Assembly (NCBI RefSeq): GCF_014066305.1
Contig: NW_023501087.1
Coordinates: 62,001 to 126,000, forward strand
Reading direction: 5' to 3'
Origin: Letharia columbiana
Taxonomy: Eukaryota; Ascomycota; Lecanoromycetes; Lecanorales; Parmeliaceae
DNA: 64,000 nt
Each line of letters starts with the position of its first letter. Position 1 is the first letter of the stretch. Both the position numbers and the translations under genes were made by a program. The notes beneath the pieces were generated by a model. It made no database searches. It had not been told where the DNA came from and saw only the letters and a list, made by a program, of their open reading frames with translations. This document shows, in pieces, positions 24,401 to 35,349 of this stretch.

Positions 24401-24793
24401 TCCGGCATCAACGCGTTACAAGCTTCATTTGACTTGCATACATTGCAGTTTATGCCCTCCCAGCCTTCCTCACACTCACACTGCCCTCCGCCTCTTGGGG
24501 CCCTGTCTCTACCCATGGCCAGGGAGCCACAAACCGGCGTTGCGCAGTCCTCACCCCCCAAAGCCCGGAGGGCATGAGCATTTGCCATTGTATTTGTTAC
24601 ATGTAGCAAATTGTGCACATTGAAAGGCCTCGAGGTTGCAGTTGAAGCAGGGCGGGCAGTCTGGCGGACGGTCGTCGTATATTGAATAAGTCGACTGAAA
24701 GAGATCGGACCTTGAGACATTCTGGAATGCGAACGAAGGCCATCCAAAGGACAACGTTCCGAGCGCTGCGAGCGCAACCCGCCGTATGATCAT
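21447..24793 (-). CDS. ADP1: ADP1-like ABC transporter (ABCG type), one apparent frameshift
   Basis: A signal peptide ([23 protein letters not shown]) precedes a Cys-rich EGF-like lumenal region with repeated C.C..G..G..C patterns. A membrane helix ([19 protein letters not shown]) then leads into a cytosolic ATPase: Walker [10 protein letters not shown], signature ISGGEKRR, Walker [13 protein letters not shown] and the H-loop in FTIHQPRS. A Ser-rich linker follows, then the C-terminal membrane block starting [12 protein letters not shown]. This order matches yeast Adp1, a half-size-derived ABCG protein whose substrate is not established. The main exon runs 24793-21736; intron 21684-21735 (GTAAGC...CTACAG) joins to exon 21683-21447 ([16 protein letters not shown]...LLVERR). 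The reading frame breaks at a C6/G6 run (24554-24559) between SCPPGFGG and EDCATPVCG. With one G fewer the EGF-like stretch is continuous. Probably a base-calling error. Confidence 0.88.
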
Positions 24794-25521
24794 CGTGGAA
24801 GATCTGTAGAAGAGGCGGGTGGCTGGAGCCTATGGAACCACCGATAACGTGAACTTCTGCCTCAAAACAGCACTGAGACCATGGAGAGGGACTGGACGAA
24901 AGCACAACTCCTCTCTTGCTTCTCGAAGGGTATGGAAAAAGAAAGATGAAAGGTTGAGGCAGAGTTAGGGTGGCAAGTGGGTCATGCGAGCTCTTGACTA
25001 GGACAGAGCTCGCAAGCGACGCATGACTGCGGGGGGCTTGGCAAGACGTTCGGAGAAAGCTTCGCAATTTGGAACGAGAAAATTCCTTTCCCACGCATCA
25101 ACCTCATTGTCCGCAGCTCTGAAACGTTTGACTCGCATCTGCTCTGGCTACGGCGTGGTTGACAATCATGACGATCGCGAAAGTTGCGCCTTTCGCAGTC
25201 GAGCAGGTGAGCTTCCAAGCATCTCCTAATGTGCGTGAATTCTAGTAGTTCTGCGTATATTTCGCGAAGATTCTTAGGAGCGCAAATCGCTTCCGCGAGG
25301 ACCTGCTCGATAGGGTAGTACAGTGCCTTGCTTAATGTTTTGGCACCTCTACGATTCGAATAGTCATGCATTTGCAGTAAAGCTGTCTCCGCAGCTGTCA
25401 GCAGAGGTCTATTTGTTTGCACCATACCATGCCTTTTGGAGACCAGAATGTCCTGCTGCTAGTGTTCACTATGTATACCTAGAGGCTTACGAGCAAGAGC
25501 TGATATTCCACAACCCAGTGG
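24794..25521. other. Divergent intergenic region with an unsupported minus ORF
   Basis: Lies between the divergent ADP1-like and aminotransferase genes. Minus ORF 25425-24982 (147 aa, beginning MVQTNRPLLTAAETALLQ) reads plausibly but matches no family I know and overlaps the likely promoter. A short first exon of the aminotransferase gene probably lies near 25430-25480, since a TTTGGAG-type PF.. start and an acceptor CCCAG before TGGATG at 25519 are present. Confidence 0.3.
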
Positions 25522-26700
25522 ATGGACGCTCATGAGACTCACGCCAGATACAACATTGCAGAAACATGCGTAGCCTCGATATCACTTGACGATCTCAGAG
25601 GCCTCTCAGAGGACAAATCGAGCGAGATATGGTCCTCAACAACGAAGCTTACCTATGGCTCCATACGCGGTTCAGAAAAACTACGCACAAACCTGGCGAA
25701 CCGTTATTCCGCCAAAAAGCCATTCCAAGCAGATAATATCTTGATTACCCCTGGAGCGATTGCTGCAAATATGACAGTTTTCTATGGCCTCATTGGGAAA
25801 GGAGACCATGTGATATGTCATTATCCTACCTATCAACAATTATATGAGATTCCTGAGAGATTAGGAGCCGAGGTGGACTATTGGAGAGCAGAGGAGTCAA
25901 AGAAATGGCAATTGGACATCGAAGATCTGAAAAGTCTCATACGACCAAATACCAGAATGATTATCATCAACAATCCGCACAACCCCTCCGGTGCCATCGT
26001 GCCAAAATCTACTCTCGATCTGCTAATCGAAGTTGCTGAGGCACACGATCTCATAATAATGGCCGACGAAGTCTACCGCCCCATTTTCCACTCCATCTCT
26101 CCTGGATCCCCGGACTTTCCCCCTTCAGTCCTCTCACTTGGGTACGCAAAGACCATTGCCACAGGCTCGCTTTCGAAGGCATATAGCCTAGCAGGCATAC
26201 GGGTGGGTTGGATTGCATCTAGAAGTACTGAGATCATAGAAGCTTGCGCCCAAGCCAGGGACTATACGACGATCAGTGTGAGCCAGCTTGACGACCAGAT
26301 TGCAGCCTATGCCTTGGACAACGATTGTATACATTCACTACTTTCTAGAAACATTCAGCTTGCGAAGCGGAATCTGGAGATTCTCGAAAGGTTCGTGGAA
26401 AGTCATAGGTGGGCTTGCGAGTGGGTGAAGCCTGTAGCCGGAACGACGGCCTTTATCAAAATTTCCCATATGGGAACTCCTGTGGATGATGTTGCATTTT
26501 GCCAAAAGCTGATGGAGGATGCGAGTGTTATGTTAGTTCCAGGAAGTAGGTGCTTTGGGAATGGAAAGGATTTCAAGGGTTTTGTACGATTTGGCTTCTG
26601 TTGCGAGACGGATGTGCTCGAAATAGGTTTGGAGAAGATGAGGTTGTTCATGAAGAAAGGATATCGCGCTGTGCCGCTAGCAGATGAGGAGAGCGCATGA
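25522..26700 (+). CDS. PLP-dependent aminotransferase, class I/II fold
   Basis: Fold-type I PLP enzyme: YGSIRGSEKLR...ANRY at the start of the large domain, then NNPHNPSGAIVPKSTL (PLP-ring Asn region), IIMADEVYRPI (Asp/Tyr contacts) and ATGSLSKAYSLAGIRVGWIA with the Schiff-base Lys. The substrate-carboxylate Arg is expected in FVRFGFCC near the C-terminus. Many Pezizomycotina have this subgroup, annotated variously as kynurenine aminotransferase-like or capreomycidine synthase-like; the substrate cannot be told here. The family normally has about 15 more residues ending ..VE.WMD. The TGG just before the ATG at 25522 preceded by CCCAG suggests exon 2 starts at 25519 and a short exon lies upstream. 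No secondary-metabolite genes are next to it. Confidence 0.85.
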   Translation: MDAHETHARYNIAETCVASISLDDLRGLSEDKSSEIWSSTTKLTYGSIRGSEKLRTNLANRYSAKKPFQADNILITPGAIAANMTVFYGLIGKGDHVICHYPTYQQLYEIPERLGAEVDYWRAEESKKWQLDIEDLKSLIRPNTRMIIINNPHNPSGAIVPKSTLDLLIEVAEAHDLIIMADEVYRPIFHSISPGSPDFPPSVLSLGYAKTIATGSLSKAYSLAGIRVGWIASRSTEIIEACAQARDYTTISVSQLDDQIAAYALDNDCIHSLLSRNIQLAKRNLEILERFVESHRWACEWVKPVAGTTAFIKISHMGTPVDDVAFCQKLMEDASVMLVPGSRCFGNGKDFKGFVRFGFCCETDVLEIGLEKMRLFMKKGYRAVPLADEESA

Positions 26701-27265
26701 TATCCGAGCTTCAAAAATTTGTTGTACATATGGTGGAGATAATGAATACACTGATTCTGCAGTTTTTGATAAGAAATCAGGTGCACTTGTGGGGTGCTGC
26801 CCTTCAATGAACAGATCTCTGTGAATAGCCGAGTCGACAATTCTATATGCCCTCGATGTAGTCTTTTCTGGGGACCGCGTGAGCATCAATTTTCTTTGAG
26901 CGTAAAGTAAAAAGGAGGAGTATGTGCTGAGAAACGCTAAAACGCGGTGCCCTAAAGTAGTAGTAGTTTTAGGTGTACGTAGGTAGGCAGAACCTGGAGC
27001 ACAAGCCGGGAAACAAGGTACCTAAACAACCACTCATCGATTCGACTTCAACGTCGTATAGTACTTGCCGCACCTCTCGAAGCACGATCACTAAGACTGT
27101 ATACTACAACTTTTCCGCCCAGCTACACACGCTCCACTGCTTGTGACGGCATCCCACAGGCAGGCTTATCGGGCCAGACACACCGATTGGAAGCCTTCAC
27201 ATTCTCGAATACCCAGCGCCGCGAGCATCTTGATACATTATATTGAGTGACGAACCACATTCCAA
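26701..27265. other. Intergenic region
   Basis: Between the aminotransferase and ERV14. No supported coding sequence or RNA gene. Confidence 0.35.
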
Positions 27266-27871
27266 ATGATGTCGGGCGAAGCATGGCTGTACCTTCTGGC
27301 GGTACTAATAAATGCCGTGAACCTATTCCTACAAGTTTTCTTCACGATCATGTACAGCGATCTGGAATGGTAAGCAATACTGCTATTCTGCCTCGGGCAT
27401 GCTGCGATCTGGATGCTAATCAAGTCTGTCTTTATAGTGACTATATCAACCCTATCGACCTTTGCAACCGCCTGAATACCTACATCGTGCCCGAAGCGGC
27501 AGTACAAGCCTTCCTTACCGTCCTCTTTCTTATCAATGGCTACTGGATCGCTCTGGTCCTCAATTTGCCATTACTCGCATACAACGCAAAGAAGTGAGCG
27601 TTGCTGGACCGCGGCCGGAAGGAAAGTGCTGACAGAAGGCCAGAATCTTTGAGAATCAACATCTTCTCGACGCGACGGAGATATTCAGAAAGCTCAATGT
27701 CCATAAGAAGGCACGAATGTTTCCTCTCTTTGCGACTTCTGCGTCTCGTGAGAAGAAAGTGGGCTAACAGCAAACTAGGAATCATTCATCAAGCTCGGCT
27801 TCCATCTGATTATGTTCTTCTTCTACCTCTACAGCATGATAGTGGCATTAATAAGGGACGAATCGCATTGA
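27266..27871 (+). CDS. ERV14: Cornichon-family ER export receptor
   Basis: COPII cargo receptor of the ER membrane, needed to export transmembrane cargo. Four exons: 27266-27369, 27438-27593, 27644-27710 and 27779-27871, giving 139 aa, the normal size. Sequence reads [32 protein letters not shown] (first helix), [23 protein letters not shown] (conserved cornichon signature), a second hydrophobic stretch [21 protein letters not shown], then [17 protein letters not shown], the COPII-interacting segment, and [30 protein letters not shown]. Introns 1 and 2 are GT-AG; intron 3 (27711-27778) starts GCACGA and is a GC-AG intron. Two adjacent ATGs (27266 and 27269) are possible starts. Confidence 0.93.
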
Positions 27872-28408
27872 CTCAAAGAGAAGGCACATCGGAGCATGCG
27901 AGAAGGCGGCTGGTAGTGGCGGCGGATCATCTGCAACTGGCATCAATGCGTAAAGGTGGTCGCGTGCTCAAGGAGTACACAATATTGCAGCTTCCCGGAA
28001 GCAAGACCGGCCATGGAGAGACGGGTTGAAGGAGCTGTTGTACAGCAGAGGGATCTTGGACTGGTCACATTGTGTGAAATCTTATTTGTAATGTTGATGA
28101 TGGATACCCGGTGTATTTCATTAGAGGAAGTAAATGATAATGCTAAACTCTCGAGCTGGTCTTCTCGTACATGCATGAGTCCTGTCCGGTCCTTCCCTCG
28201 AAGAAGTCCCAGATGTTCGGGCTTAGATTCGAGTGAATTTGGAATATTGAAAACGTGCCATGTGGATTTGGGATTCTACAACACGCGGCTAAACTCCGGC
28301 ACCTTGCATTTGCGAGCGTTGGGGATATCGATACCCAATTTCACTTCAGGTTGCTGAAACATTTGTATTCCACACCGTTGCTTTCACAATTTTCTCCCAC
28401 ACACAGCT
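27872..28408. other. Intergenic region
   Basis: Between the tandem genes ERV14 and PRP17; the only ORFs are short and unsupported. Confidence 0.35.
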
Positions 28409-30222
28409 ATGGCGCTCCTTGGTGCAGACTATGCCTCCAGCGACGGGGGCTCCCCTCCTCCGAGGCAAGAATCACGAAAGACCACTGCAAGCACTATAGT
28501 CGCTGCTCCAGAGGTCTCATTAGATGTTTGGTCCTACCAGTCTCGGGATTTCAGCTATTATTCTAACACCGTGCAGGATCCAATGCGACTCCAGATGATG
28601 CTAGCTAAGCCCACGGATACCGCGCTCACATACAACGTTCCCTATGCAGACCTCTCACGCCCGTCCCAAGGCCCCACGAATCCGTTCAAAGCCACCGAAG
28701 GAAACGCTCTGAAAAGAAAGAATGTGCTCACAGGATACGCCGAAGAAGCTGCGATCAGTGATGCCACATTTACAAACCAGCACCGTACTTTCCAGTCTCG
28801 AGGATATGCGCAGGAGCCTAATGCAAATGGGGCTTTAGTGGGGGATTTAGCAAGCGCAGAGGAGTATGGGGGGCGAGATGTTGTTCAAATGAAACCTTCG
28901 AGAGCAAAGCGGCAAAGGCAGGTTAAAGGCGATCCCAGCATAGTTGACGGAGAGGGACGATATCTGGGACCTTGGGCAAAATATCAAGAGGAGGTCCAGT
29001 ACGAGGACGAAGCAGCTCTAGCTGAGGAGGAGCTGGCAAGTGATGAGGAATACATGGATGAGTCGGTCGCTCCGGTGAACATGGCGCCCATGAACAAGGC
29101 TGCTACGGCCTACCAGGACGATCACTCGAATCAAGAAACGACGGAGTTCCATGGGACCTCGCTGGTCGATTATCAGGGACGGTCGTATATGCATGCTCCA
29201 AGGGATATTGATATTGATCTGTACAAAGAACAAGGGCTCGAGAGGACATTCCACCCGAAGTATGTTCCATTTCTCTCCTGTCTCATTGCTCCTTTTGGCA
29301 ATGGTATTAACCGGCACCTAGGAAGCTCATACATACTTGGAAGCATGGCACAAAGCCTATCAACGCTCTTCGATTCATTCCTTCCACAAATCACCTGCTC
29401 CTATCTGCGTCTGCGGATGCCAGGATAAAGATCTTTGATGTTTATCGCGACCGCGAGCTCCTTCGAACATACAGCGGCCATACGAAATCCGTATCGGACG
29501 TCAACTTCAACCCTACCGGCACACAGTTCATCAGTGGCTCATACGATCGCTTCATGAAAATCTGGGACACGGAAACTGGCGCTTGCCTCTCGCGGTTCAA
29601 GACCGGTGCGATACCCCACTGTATCAAATTCAACCCTTCATCACCATACGAGTTCTTGGCCGGCATGTCGGATAAGAAGATAATTCAATACGACACCCGC
29701 TCCGGCGAAATGACCCAAGAATACGACCACCATCTCGGCCCTATCAACACCATCACCTTTGTCGACGAAGATCGCCGCTTCATCACTACCTCGGACGATA
29801 AGTCCTTGAGAGCATGGGAACTAAACATCCCTGTGCCGATCAAGTTCATTGCTGAACCTCACATGTTCGCCCTCACAGCCGCAGCTCCTCATCCATCAGG
29901 GAAATCTGTCTGCTTCCAAAGCGGCGACAATAAGATTGTCGTATACGCTGCTACTGACCGCTTCCGCCAAAATCGTAAGAAGGAGTTCCGTGGCCATAAT
30001 ACGAGTGGGTATGCAATAGATATAGATATTAGCGCCAATGGTGACTGGGTATCTAGTGGGGATAGTGGAGGTTGGGTGTGTTTTTGGGATTATAAGACTT
30101 GCAAGATGCACCACAAAATTCGGGCTGGGGAAGGGGCGATCACGTGTGTGCAGTGGAACAGGCAAACGACGAGTCGGGTGGCCACAGCAGGGTTGGAGGG
30201 GGTTATCAAGTATTGGGATTAA
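28409..30222 (+). CDS. PRP17: Pre-mRNA splicing factor Prp17/Cdc40, WD40 protein
   Basis: Nuclear spliceosome factor acting around the second transesterification step. Exons 28409-28525, 28577-29259 and 29322-30222 (566 aa). Intron 28526-28576 has donor GTTTGG and a CTAAC branch site; removing it joins APEVSLD to DPMRLQMMLAKPTD, as in fungal homologues. Intron 29260-29321 joins ERTFHPK to KLIHTWKHGTKPINALRFIP. The N-terminal half is polar, with TYNVPYADLSRPSQGPTNPF and YLGPWAKYQEE. The C-terminal half forms WD40 blades: ASADARIKIFDVY, SGHTKSVSDVNFNPTGTQFISGSYDRFMKIWD, SDKKIIQYDTRSG, TSDDKSLRAWE, FRGHNTSGYAIDIDISANGDWVSSGDSGGWVCFWD and TAGLEGVIKYWD at the stop. All frames are intact. Confidence 0.95.
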
Positions 30223-31353
30223 GGGCCTGATTGATGATGACAACTCTGCTTCGACGACCAGACTATCGACGTGTTTCTGCTCTCTACAACTATATGCTCA
30301 AGGGCTACTCGTCTCACTCTACTCCCAATCCACTCTTCCAGGCGCATTACCAAAGAGAAAGGTCAAGAAAACGAGTAGACGATACATGCAGTACGAACTG
30401 CTCAATTCAGATTAGCATGAAAGGCGACATCATTCCTTACCGTATATTAATAACTTCAAGCGGGTCAGGCCCATGTTCGTAATCGTTCGAATCAAACTTT
30501 CTGTGATGAGTGAGATTCTGACCTGGAATGATCCGTACCGTAGAACCGCAACGGGCACCGACGTTCTCAACACACCTGAATCCGGCTCCCACTGGCTCCT
30601 ACCATACCAGATGCTAATTGACTTCGCTATTGCTGAGCCACAGGCATCCCACCAAGCAGTAAAGACAAGGAGAGAAATATCTTCGAATCTGAAAAGTTGA
30701 ATCTCTTTCATGCTTATACCCGAACCTTAGCGATTCGACCTATCAACATATCGTGTTGCCATCTCGAGACACTTGAGCCACAAAGTGGGAAACTTGTATG
30801 ATTCGTTCATGTCTGACGCAAAGGCTTGCTTAGAGGCCCAGACGGAGCCTCTGGCACACTGATACATGCATTGCTGTTTAGGACGCTGATATGGTGCCAC
30901 CAGTGCAAGCCATAAGCGATCGAAAACCAGTGCTCAAAGGCGGTGAAAGGTAAGACGATCCGCCTTGATTCTTCCACGTATAATCTAGTTTAATCGTGAA
31001 AAGGAAGCCGACAGGTGTTCGAACCTCGGCACCTCACCAAAGCAAACCTGTGTGAAGGTTGCGTATTAAGAGCTGAGAGCAAGCCCGAGAGGTCTTTCAA
31101 GATAGAACTCACCGCTCAGGCGGCAAGCGCTCCAAGCGCAGGACGGCGGAGGCTAGAATAATGCATGACATTCAGCCCTATCAAAGTTATGCTTTTCTTA
31201 CATCCGTGTTATGCCATATTTGTGCCGGTCGTTGTTATTTCTCATCATCAACAGGAACCCAACTTTGCAGTATGATGGCTCATTGAATACTTAGGTTCAC
31301 TCTGCATGTTTAGAATGTCGTTCGAATCATGACCTTGATCGGATTCGGTAACA
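30223..31353. other. Intergenic region
   Basis: About 1.1 kb before the ZZ/EF-hand gene. Short ORFs on both strands are not supported. A small GC-rich hairpin (GCCGA...TCGGC around GTTCGAAC) lies near 31008-31031 but does not form a tRNA. Confidence 0.35.
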
Positions 31354-34300
31354 ATGGCAAGCCCAAATTCAAGCTGGGCGGCGCCTTCACTTGCCCGCTA
31401 TCGGCCTGCTATTCTAGCTTTGACCGCCCTTGCTGCAGGATGTGCCATTTACTATATCCGTGAGCAGATATGGTCTTCGTCGATAGCACCAAAAGTGTCG
31501 CTGCAACGTTCAAATGCGCGTAGGCAACGGCACCGTCCACGCAGAGAATCAAGCGCTAGTGTTTTCAATTATCTATCTCCTGGACCTACTGAGAGATCGA
31601 GATACGTACCGGATGTTCCCTGGGGTACCGTCCCCGTGTCTCTGGACTTCCTTGCAAATGCGGCTTTCGACCAGGAGACATTCGGCGATCACTTATTTAT
31701 CTCCTCGGCTAGCAATACAGCCCGCATTGTTACCCCACTACGTCGTTGTATGCCTTTGGGGCAGGACATTCGAGTGGCCGCTGCCAGTGATGAGGAAGCA
31801 TCGACCGTTAGAAGAGAGCTAGAGGAGGCTTTTCTGTGTTTCTATTTCTGGAAGCATATTGCTCCGAGTCCTGTTACAGAAGAACAGTGGAGCTTGATCA
31901 TTTCTCAACTTGAAGAGAATGGCGGCTTCTCAGCTGAGACCATTACTACCGCGTTGCAATGGCACCAAGCGGGGATACTTACAGAACGCATCGAGTGGTG
32001 GGAGCGGCTTATTGAATACAGATGTCGAGGTCGTGTAGATGAAGGGCAGTCCCATCAGCAGGACCCCATCAATGGCGACTTGGCATCGACAATGCAAACC
32101 CTCGAAGGACGGGAGACGGTCGCAGACGTTGACAGCGAACATTCCTGGCGTGAGGAGAGTGGGACCAGTGACGGCCAAGATGACGGCAAGGAAGGTCAAA
32201 ACCTCGGTAACCTACTATGGCGCATAGCCGAGGAGCAGGCACGTAAAGAAAGCTACGTTCATCGCGGAGTCACATGCAATAGCTGCAATGCCATGCCTAT
32301 AAAAGGAATACGGTATCGTTGCTCTAATTGTGTGGACTTCGACCTGTGCGAATCATGCGAAGCTCTGCAGATACACCCAAAAACTCACCTCTTTTACAAA
32401 GTGCGGATCCCAGCACCTTTTCTTGGCAATTCGAGGCAGACCCAACCCGTTTGGTATACTGGCAGGCCAACCACCGTGACGTACAGCATTCCCAAAGAGA
32501 TTATGGAGAAAATCCAGGGGGAGACTGGTTATCAATCTGTGGAAATTGAGGCTCTTTGGGAGCAATTCAGATGTCTGGCAGCGACCGAGTGGGATGACGA
32601 CCCCAGTGAATACAACCTAGCAATCGACAGAAGGACGTTTGACAAATGCTTCGTACCAAACACATCGACGCGCCCTCCACCTCCAAATTTGATTTACGAC
32701 CGCGCCTTCTCCTTCTACGATACGGACAATGATGGATTGATTGGGTTCGGAGAATTCATCCATGGACGTGCAGCTCTTACTAGTAAAAACCCTGGTGAAC
32801 GTTGGAAGCGAGTTTTCAAAGGCTACGATATCAATAATGACGGCTTTGTTGATCGCCGAGACTTCCTGCGAATGTTCAGAGCATACTATGCGCGTACTAA
32901 AGAGCTCACGCTGGATATCGTCAACGCAATGGAGGACGACGTCTCCGAAAATGGAGCTAGGGATATCGTCCTCGGTAGCCAGCCCATCAGCTCGGCATTC
33001 TCTGGCGCTATCCCGCCGGGTGAGCGATCAAGAACAGGGGAGGGTAAAAGACAAGATGAGTACGGTGATTATCAAATCCATGACGACATTGGAGGGGCTG
33101 TTGATGATCGAGACCATGGGGTGGCGAATCCCGATGAAGTACTCGCCGATTCCACCGAAGCAGCCAGGTTTGGGAACACTCAACGGAAGGGAATCATTGG
33201 GCCCTGGATTGGAGATCTTATCAAGAACGACAAATGGCCTCCTGGGGCCATTAGCCGCAAGGACCTCCAAAAGGTGTTCCCGCATCTGAACGAGCTAAAA
33301 GACGTAACTAGCGTCCAGGATCAGAATGCCGTTCGACGCGCCGCTCATAAAAGGGTCGCGAGAGAGCATCAAGAACGTCAATTCGTCCGACGAATCGCCC
33401 TTCGCAACAGGAAACAGAGGCAGTCTTTCTATCTCGATGGCGGAGACGCTGCTAAGGAAGAGAAACAATCAGAATCTGAAGACGAAGGCAATGCTGCTTC
33501 ACGGCGCAAGAATGACAAGTCACGAAAGGACGATCTCGTACGTATCTTAGGATCCAGCAAAGCCGGCGAGTTCCGTACGCGTTTGATTGAATGCATTGAA
33601 GCTATGGATTGGCCTCTAGAGTCTTCAGAAAAGTTGATTAATGTTGTCTTTGAGATGATCTTTAATGAGTGGGGCGGTAAAGAAATCGCCGAGGACTTGT
33701 CGGGATATGGGTCACTTCAGCATGATGCTATTGACTTCGTTGCAACATTTGATTCGCTCATCAGCCTCATGAGCGATGCGATCAAAGTTCCGGGTCCTCA
33801 AGAATCGGCAGACGAGCAACGCAAATCTCTTCCGTCGTCGTCTTCACGTCGGTCGCGCTCATCATCAAAGGTCCGCTTTCGAGACGACGTAGGTACCGAC
33901 GACGAGCACGAATCTCGATCCAGAGCAACATCGATCTCTTCACGTAGTATTCCCGTGAACGAACGCTGGGGCGGTTTTGTACCCGAGCCTGACAAAGATG
34001 TTGGTCGCGAAGTGCTCTACCAGGTCACACAAGAAGCACTCAACGAGCTGCTTGACCCTGTTTTCAGGTTGAGGGAAGACCTCGCGCTTGCGGCGGTTCG
34101 TACGAGGCGCATGAGAGACCGGCATCGGGCAGAAATTATCGCTTTCGTGAAGGACCCCAGGGACATTAAAGAGCATATGGATATCTACCAGAAGCGGTGG
34201 CGTCTCAAACAACAAAGTTTGCAAGAGGGCTATCTGGGTATCCAAGAGATCGAAGAGACATTCGGCGCCGATGAATTCCTCGCATTTATGTCACGAACAG

Positions 34301-35349
34301 AAGCAGGCGAACTAGATAGTCAAACTGGGGAACGATGTTCTCGGTGCAAAGTATCGGGAGTTGAGTCCTGGATCTGGGCCGGCCGGTTTTGCACTCAATG
34401 CGGTAAACCCTCTGCAGAGGCAGTAAGGTTTACGGCGACCAGTCCTAAGGACCCGCCGGTTGCTTGTCCTAGTTGCGGTAGAGGGATGCCGGCTTCTGCT
34501 AACGGCTGCAGCAGTTGCGGTGCTACTTTACAGAAAGTCATTGATGAAACGGAAAAGTTGTGGAAGGTTCTGCGTGGGAGCCAAGGAAATTCGGACCGAG
34601 AAGTCATGCAAGAGGAAGGGGAGCTCAAAAATACGCCCAATGAAGACCCCGAAGCGCTCGAAGATCTTCACATCTCCGTCACAGCGTTCAACGAGGCCAA
34701 TTCCCCAGCTCTAGAAGAGACAATCGCCCAGAAGCCTCTAGAGGACCTCCTAATTGAATCAGGCTACGCTGCCACCTCTTCTAGCAACCCTTATAGCACC
34801 CTATCGCAACCACCAGATCCGACACTCCCACAGAATAGACCCGATGGAACCCTTGAAGTTCCCACGAACCTCCAACTAGACGGCGCCAGCGACATTGCAA
34901 CTTCAGTATCGGCCTCTTCTCAACACAGTCTCCATACAGAACAAGCACGGATTCCGACCGTGCGTTCGGGTGAACCTCCCAAATCTCCAACCCCAGACCC
35001 GACACTGCCCCAGAATCGACCGAACAGCCTCACCACACCTTCGGCCAAATCCAACAAGGACACTCCTACCTCCACCTCCACTCTCGAACTCACACCTAAA
35101 GTAACCACGAACGGCGTCCTGTCCGATCACCACTCTGGCCAAGACCAGAACCCCGACGATAATGATGATGCTCTAGCGGATCCCAACACATTAATGTACT
35201 ATGCTGCGCTGGATATACTTGAGGCAGAGGATAAAGAACGCGGTGGACCGGGTAGACTGAGCTTCGCTGAGTGGGAAGACATTATGAGGGGAGAAAAGGG
35301 ACAAGCGCTAGGATTCCTAGGAAGCTGGATTGAGATCGCGAGCTTTTAA
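31354..35349 (+). CDS. ZZ-type zinc finger and EF-hand protein with N-terminal membrane anchor
   Basis: A single 1331-aa open frame. Residues about 18-35 form one hydrophobic helix (AILALTALAAGCAIYYI), a likely signal anchor. Near residues 303-350 is a ZZ finger: CNSC, then C..C...DLCESC, then HPKTHLFYKV. Two EF-hands follow with full calcium-ligand loops, DTDNDGLIGFGEF (about 456-468) and DINNDGFVDRRDF (about 491-503). After a charged, low-complexity centre come two zinc-ribbon-like pairs, C.RC...CTQC near 994-1010 and CPSC...CSSC near 1038-1055. A Pro/Ser-rich tail carries a repeated DPTLPQNRP motif, and the end is a conserved-looking LSFAEWEDIMRG. This architecture is common in Pezizomycotina as an uncharacterised ZZ/EF-hand protein. 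Calcium sensing at a membrane is an inference. Confidence 0.85.
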   Translation: MASPNSSWAAPSLARYRPAILALTALAAGCAIYYIREQIWSSSIAPKVSLQRSNARRQRHRPRRESSASVFNYLSPGPTERSRYVPDVPWGTVPVSLDFLANAAFDQETFGDHLFISSASNTARIVTPLRRCMPLGQDIRVAAASDEEASTVRRELEEAFLCFYFWKHIAPSPVTEEQWSLIISQLEENGGFSAETITTALQWHQAGILTERIEWWERLIEYRCRGRVDEGQSHQQDPINGDLASTMQTLEGRETVADVDSEHSWREESGTSDGQDDGKEGQNLGNLLWRIAEEQARKESYVHRGVTCNSCNAMPIKGIRYRCSNCVDFDLCESCEALQIHPKTHLFYKVRIPAPFLGNSRQTQPVWYTGRPTTVTYSIPKEIMEKIQGETGYQSVEIEALWEQFRCLAATEWDDDPSEYNLAIDRRTFDKCFVPNTSTRPPPPNLIYDRAFSFYDTDNDGLIGFGEFIHGRAALTSKNPGERWKRVFKGYDINNDGFVDRRDFLRMFRAYYARTKELTLDIVNAMEDDVSENGARDIVLGSQPISSAFSGAIPPGERSRTGEGKRQDEYGDYQIHDDIGGAVDDRDHGVANPDEVLADSTEAARFGNTQRKGIIGPWIGDLIKNDKWPPGAISRKDLQKVFPHLNELKDVTSVQDQNAVRRAAHKRVAREHQERQFVRRIALRNRKQRQSFYLDGGDAAKEEKQSESEDEGNAASRRKNDKSRKDDLVRILGSSKAGEFRTRLIECIEAMDWPLESSEKLINVVFEMIFNEWGGKEIAEDLSGYGSLQHDAIDFVATFDSLISLMSDAIKVPGPQESADEQRKSLPSSSSRRSRSSSKVRFRDDVGTDDEHESRSRATSISSRSIPVNERWGGFVPEPDKDVGREVLYQVTQEALNELLDPVFRLREDLALAAVRTRRMRDRHRAEIIAFVKDPRDIKEHMDIYQKRWRLKQQSLQEGYLGIQEIEETFGADEFLAFMSRTEAGELDSQTGERCSRCKVSGVESWIWAGRFCTQCGKPSAEAVRFTATSPKDPPVACPSCGRGMPASANGCSSCGATLQKVIDETEKLWKVLRGSQGNSDREVMQEEGELKNTPNEDPEALEDLHISVTAFNEANSPALEETIAQKPLEDLLIESGYAATSSSNPYSTLSQPPDPTLPQNRPDGTLEVPTNLQLDGASDIATSVSASSQHSLHTEQARIPTVRSGEPPKSPTPDPTLPQNRPNSLTTPSAKSNKDTPTSTSTLELTPKVTTNGVLSDHHSGQDQNPDDNDDALADPNTLMYYAALDILEAEDKERGGPGRLSFAEWEDIMRGEKGQALGFLGSWIEIASF

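Noticed and set aside
22903..24623. Several plus-strand ORFs under the ABC transporter
   Set aside because: They are antisense shadows of a well-supported ABC protein.
25522..26700. Aminotransferase as part of a secondary-metabolite cluster
   Set aside because: No synthase, oxidase or regulator lies next to it; its neighbours are housekeeping genes.
30430..30711. Minus 93-aa ORF downstream of PRP17
   Set aside because: Mirror frame with a plus ORF, no family match.
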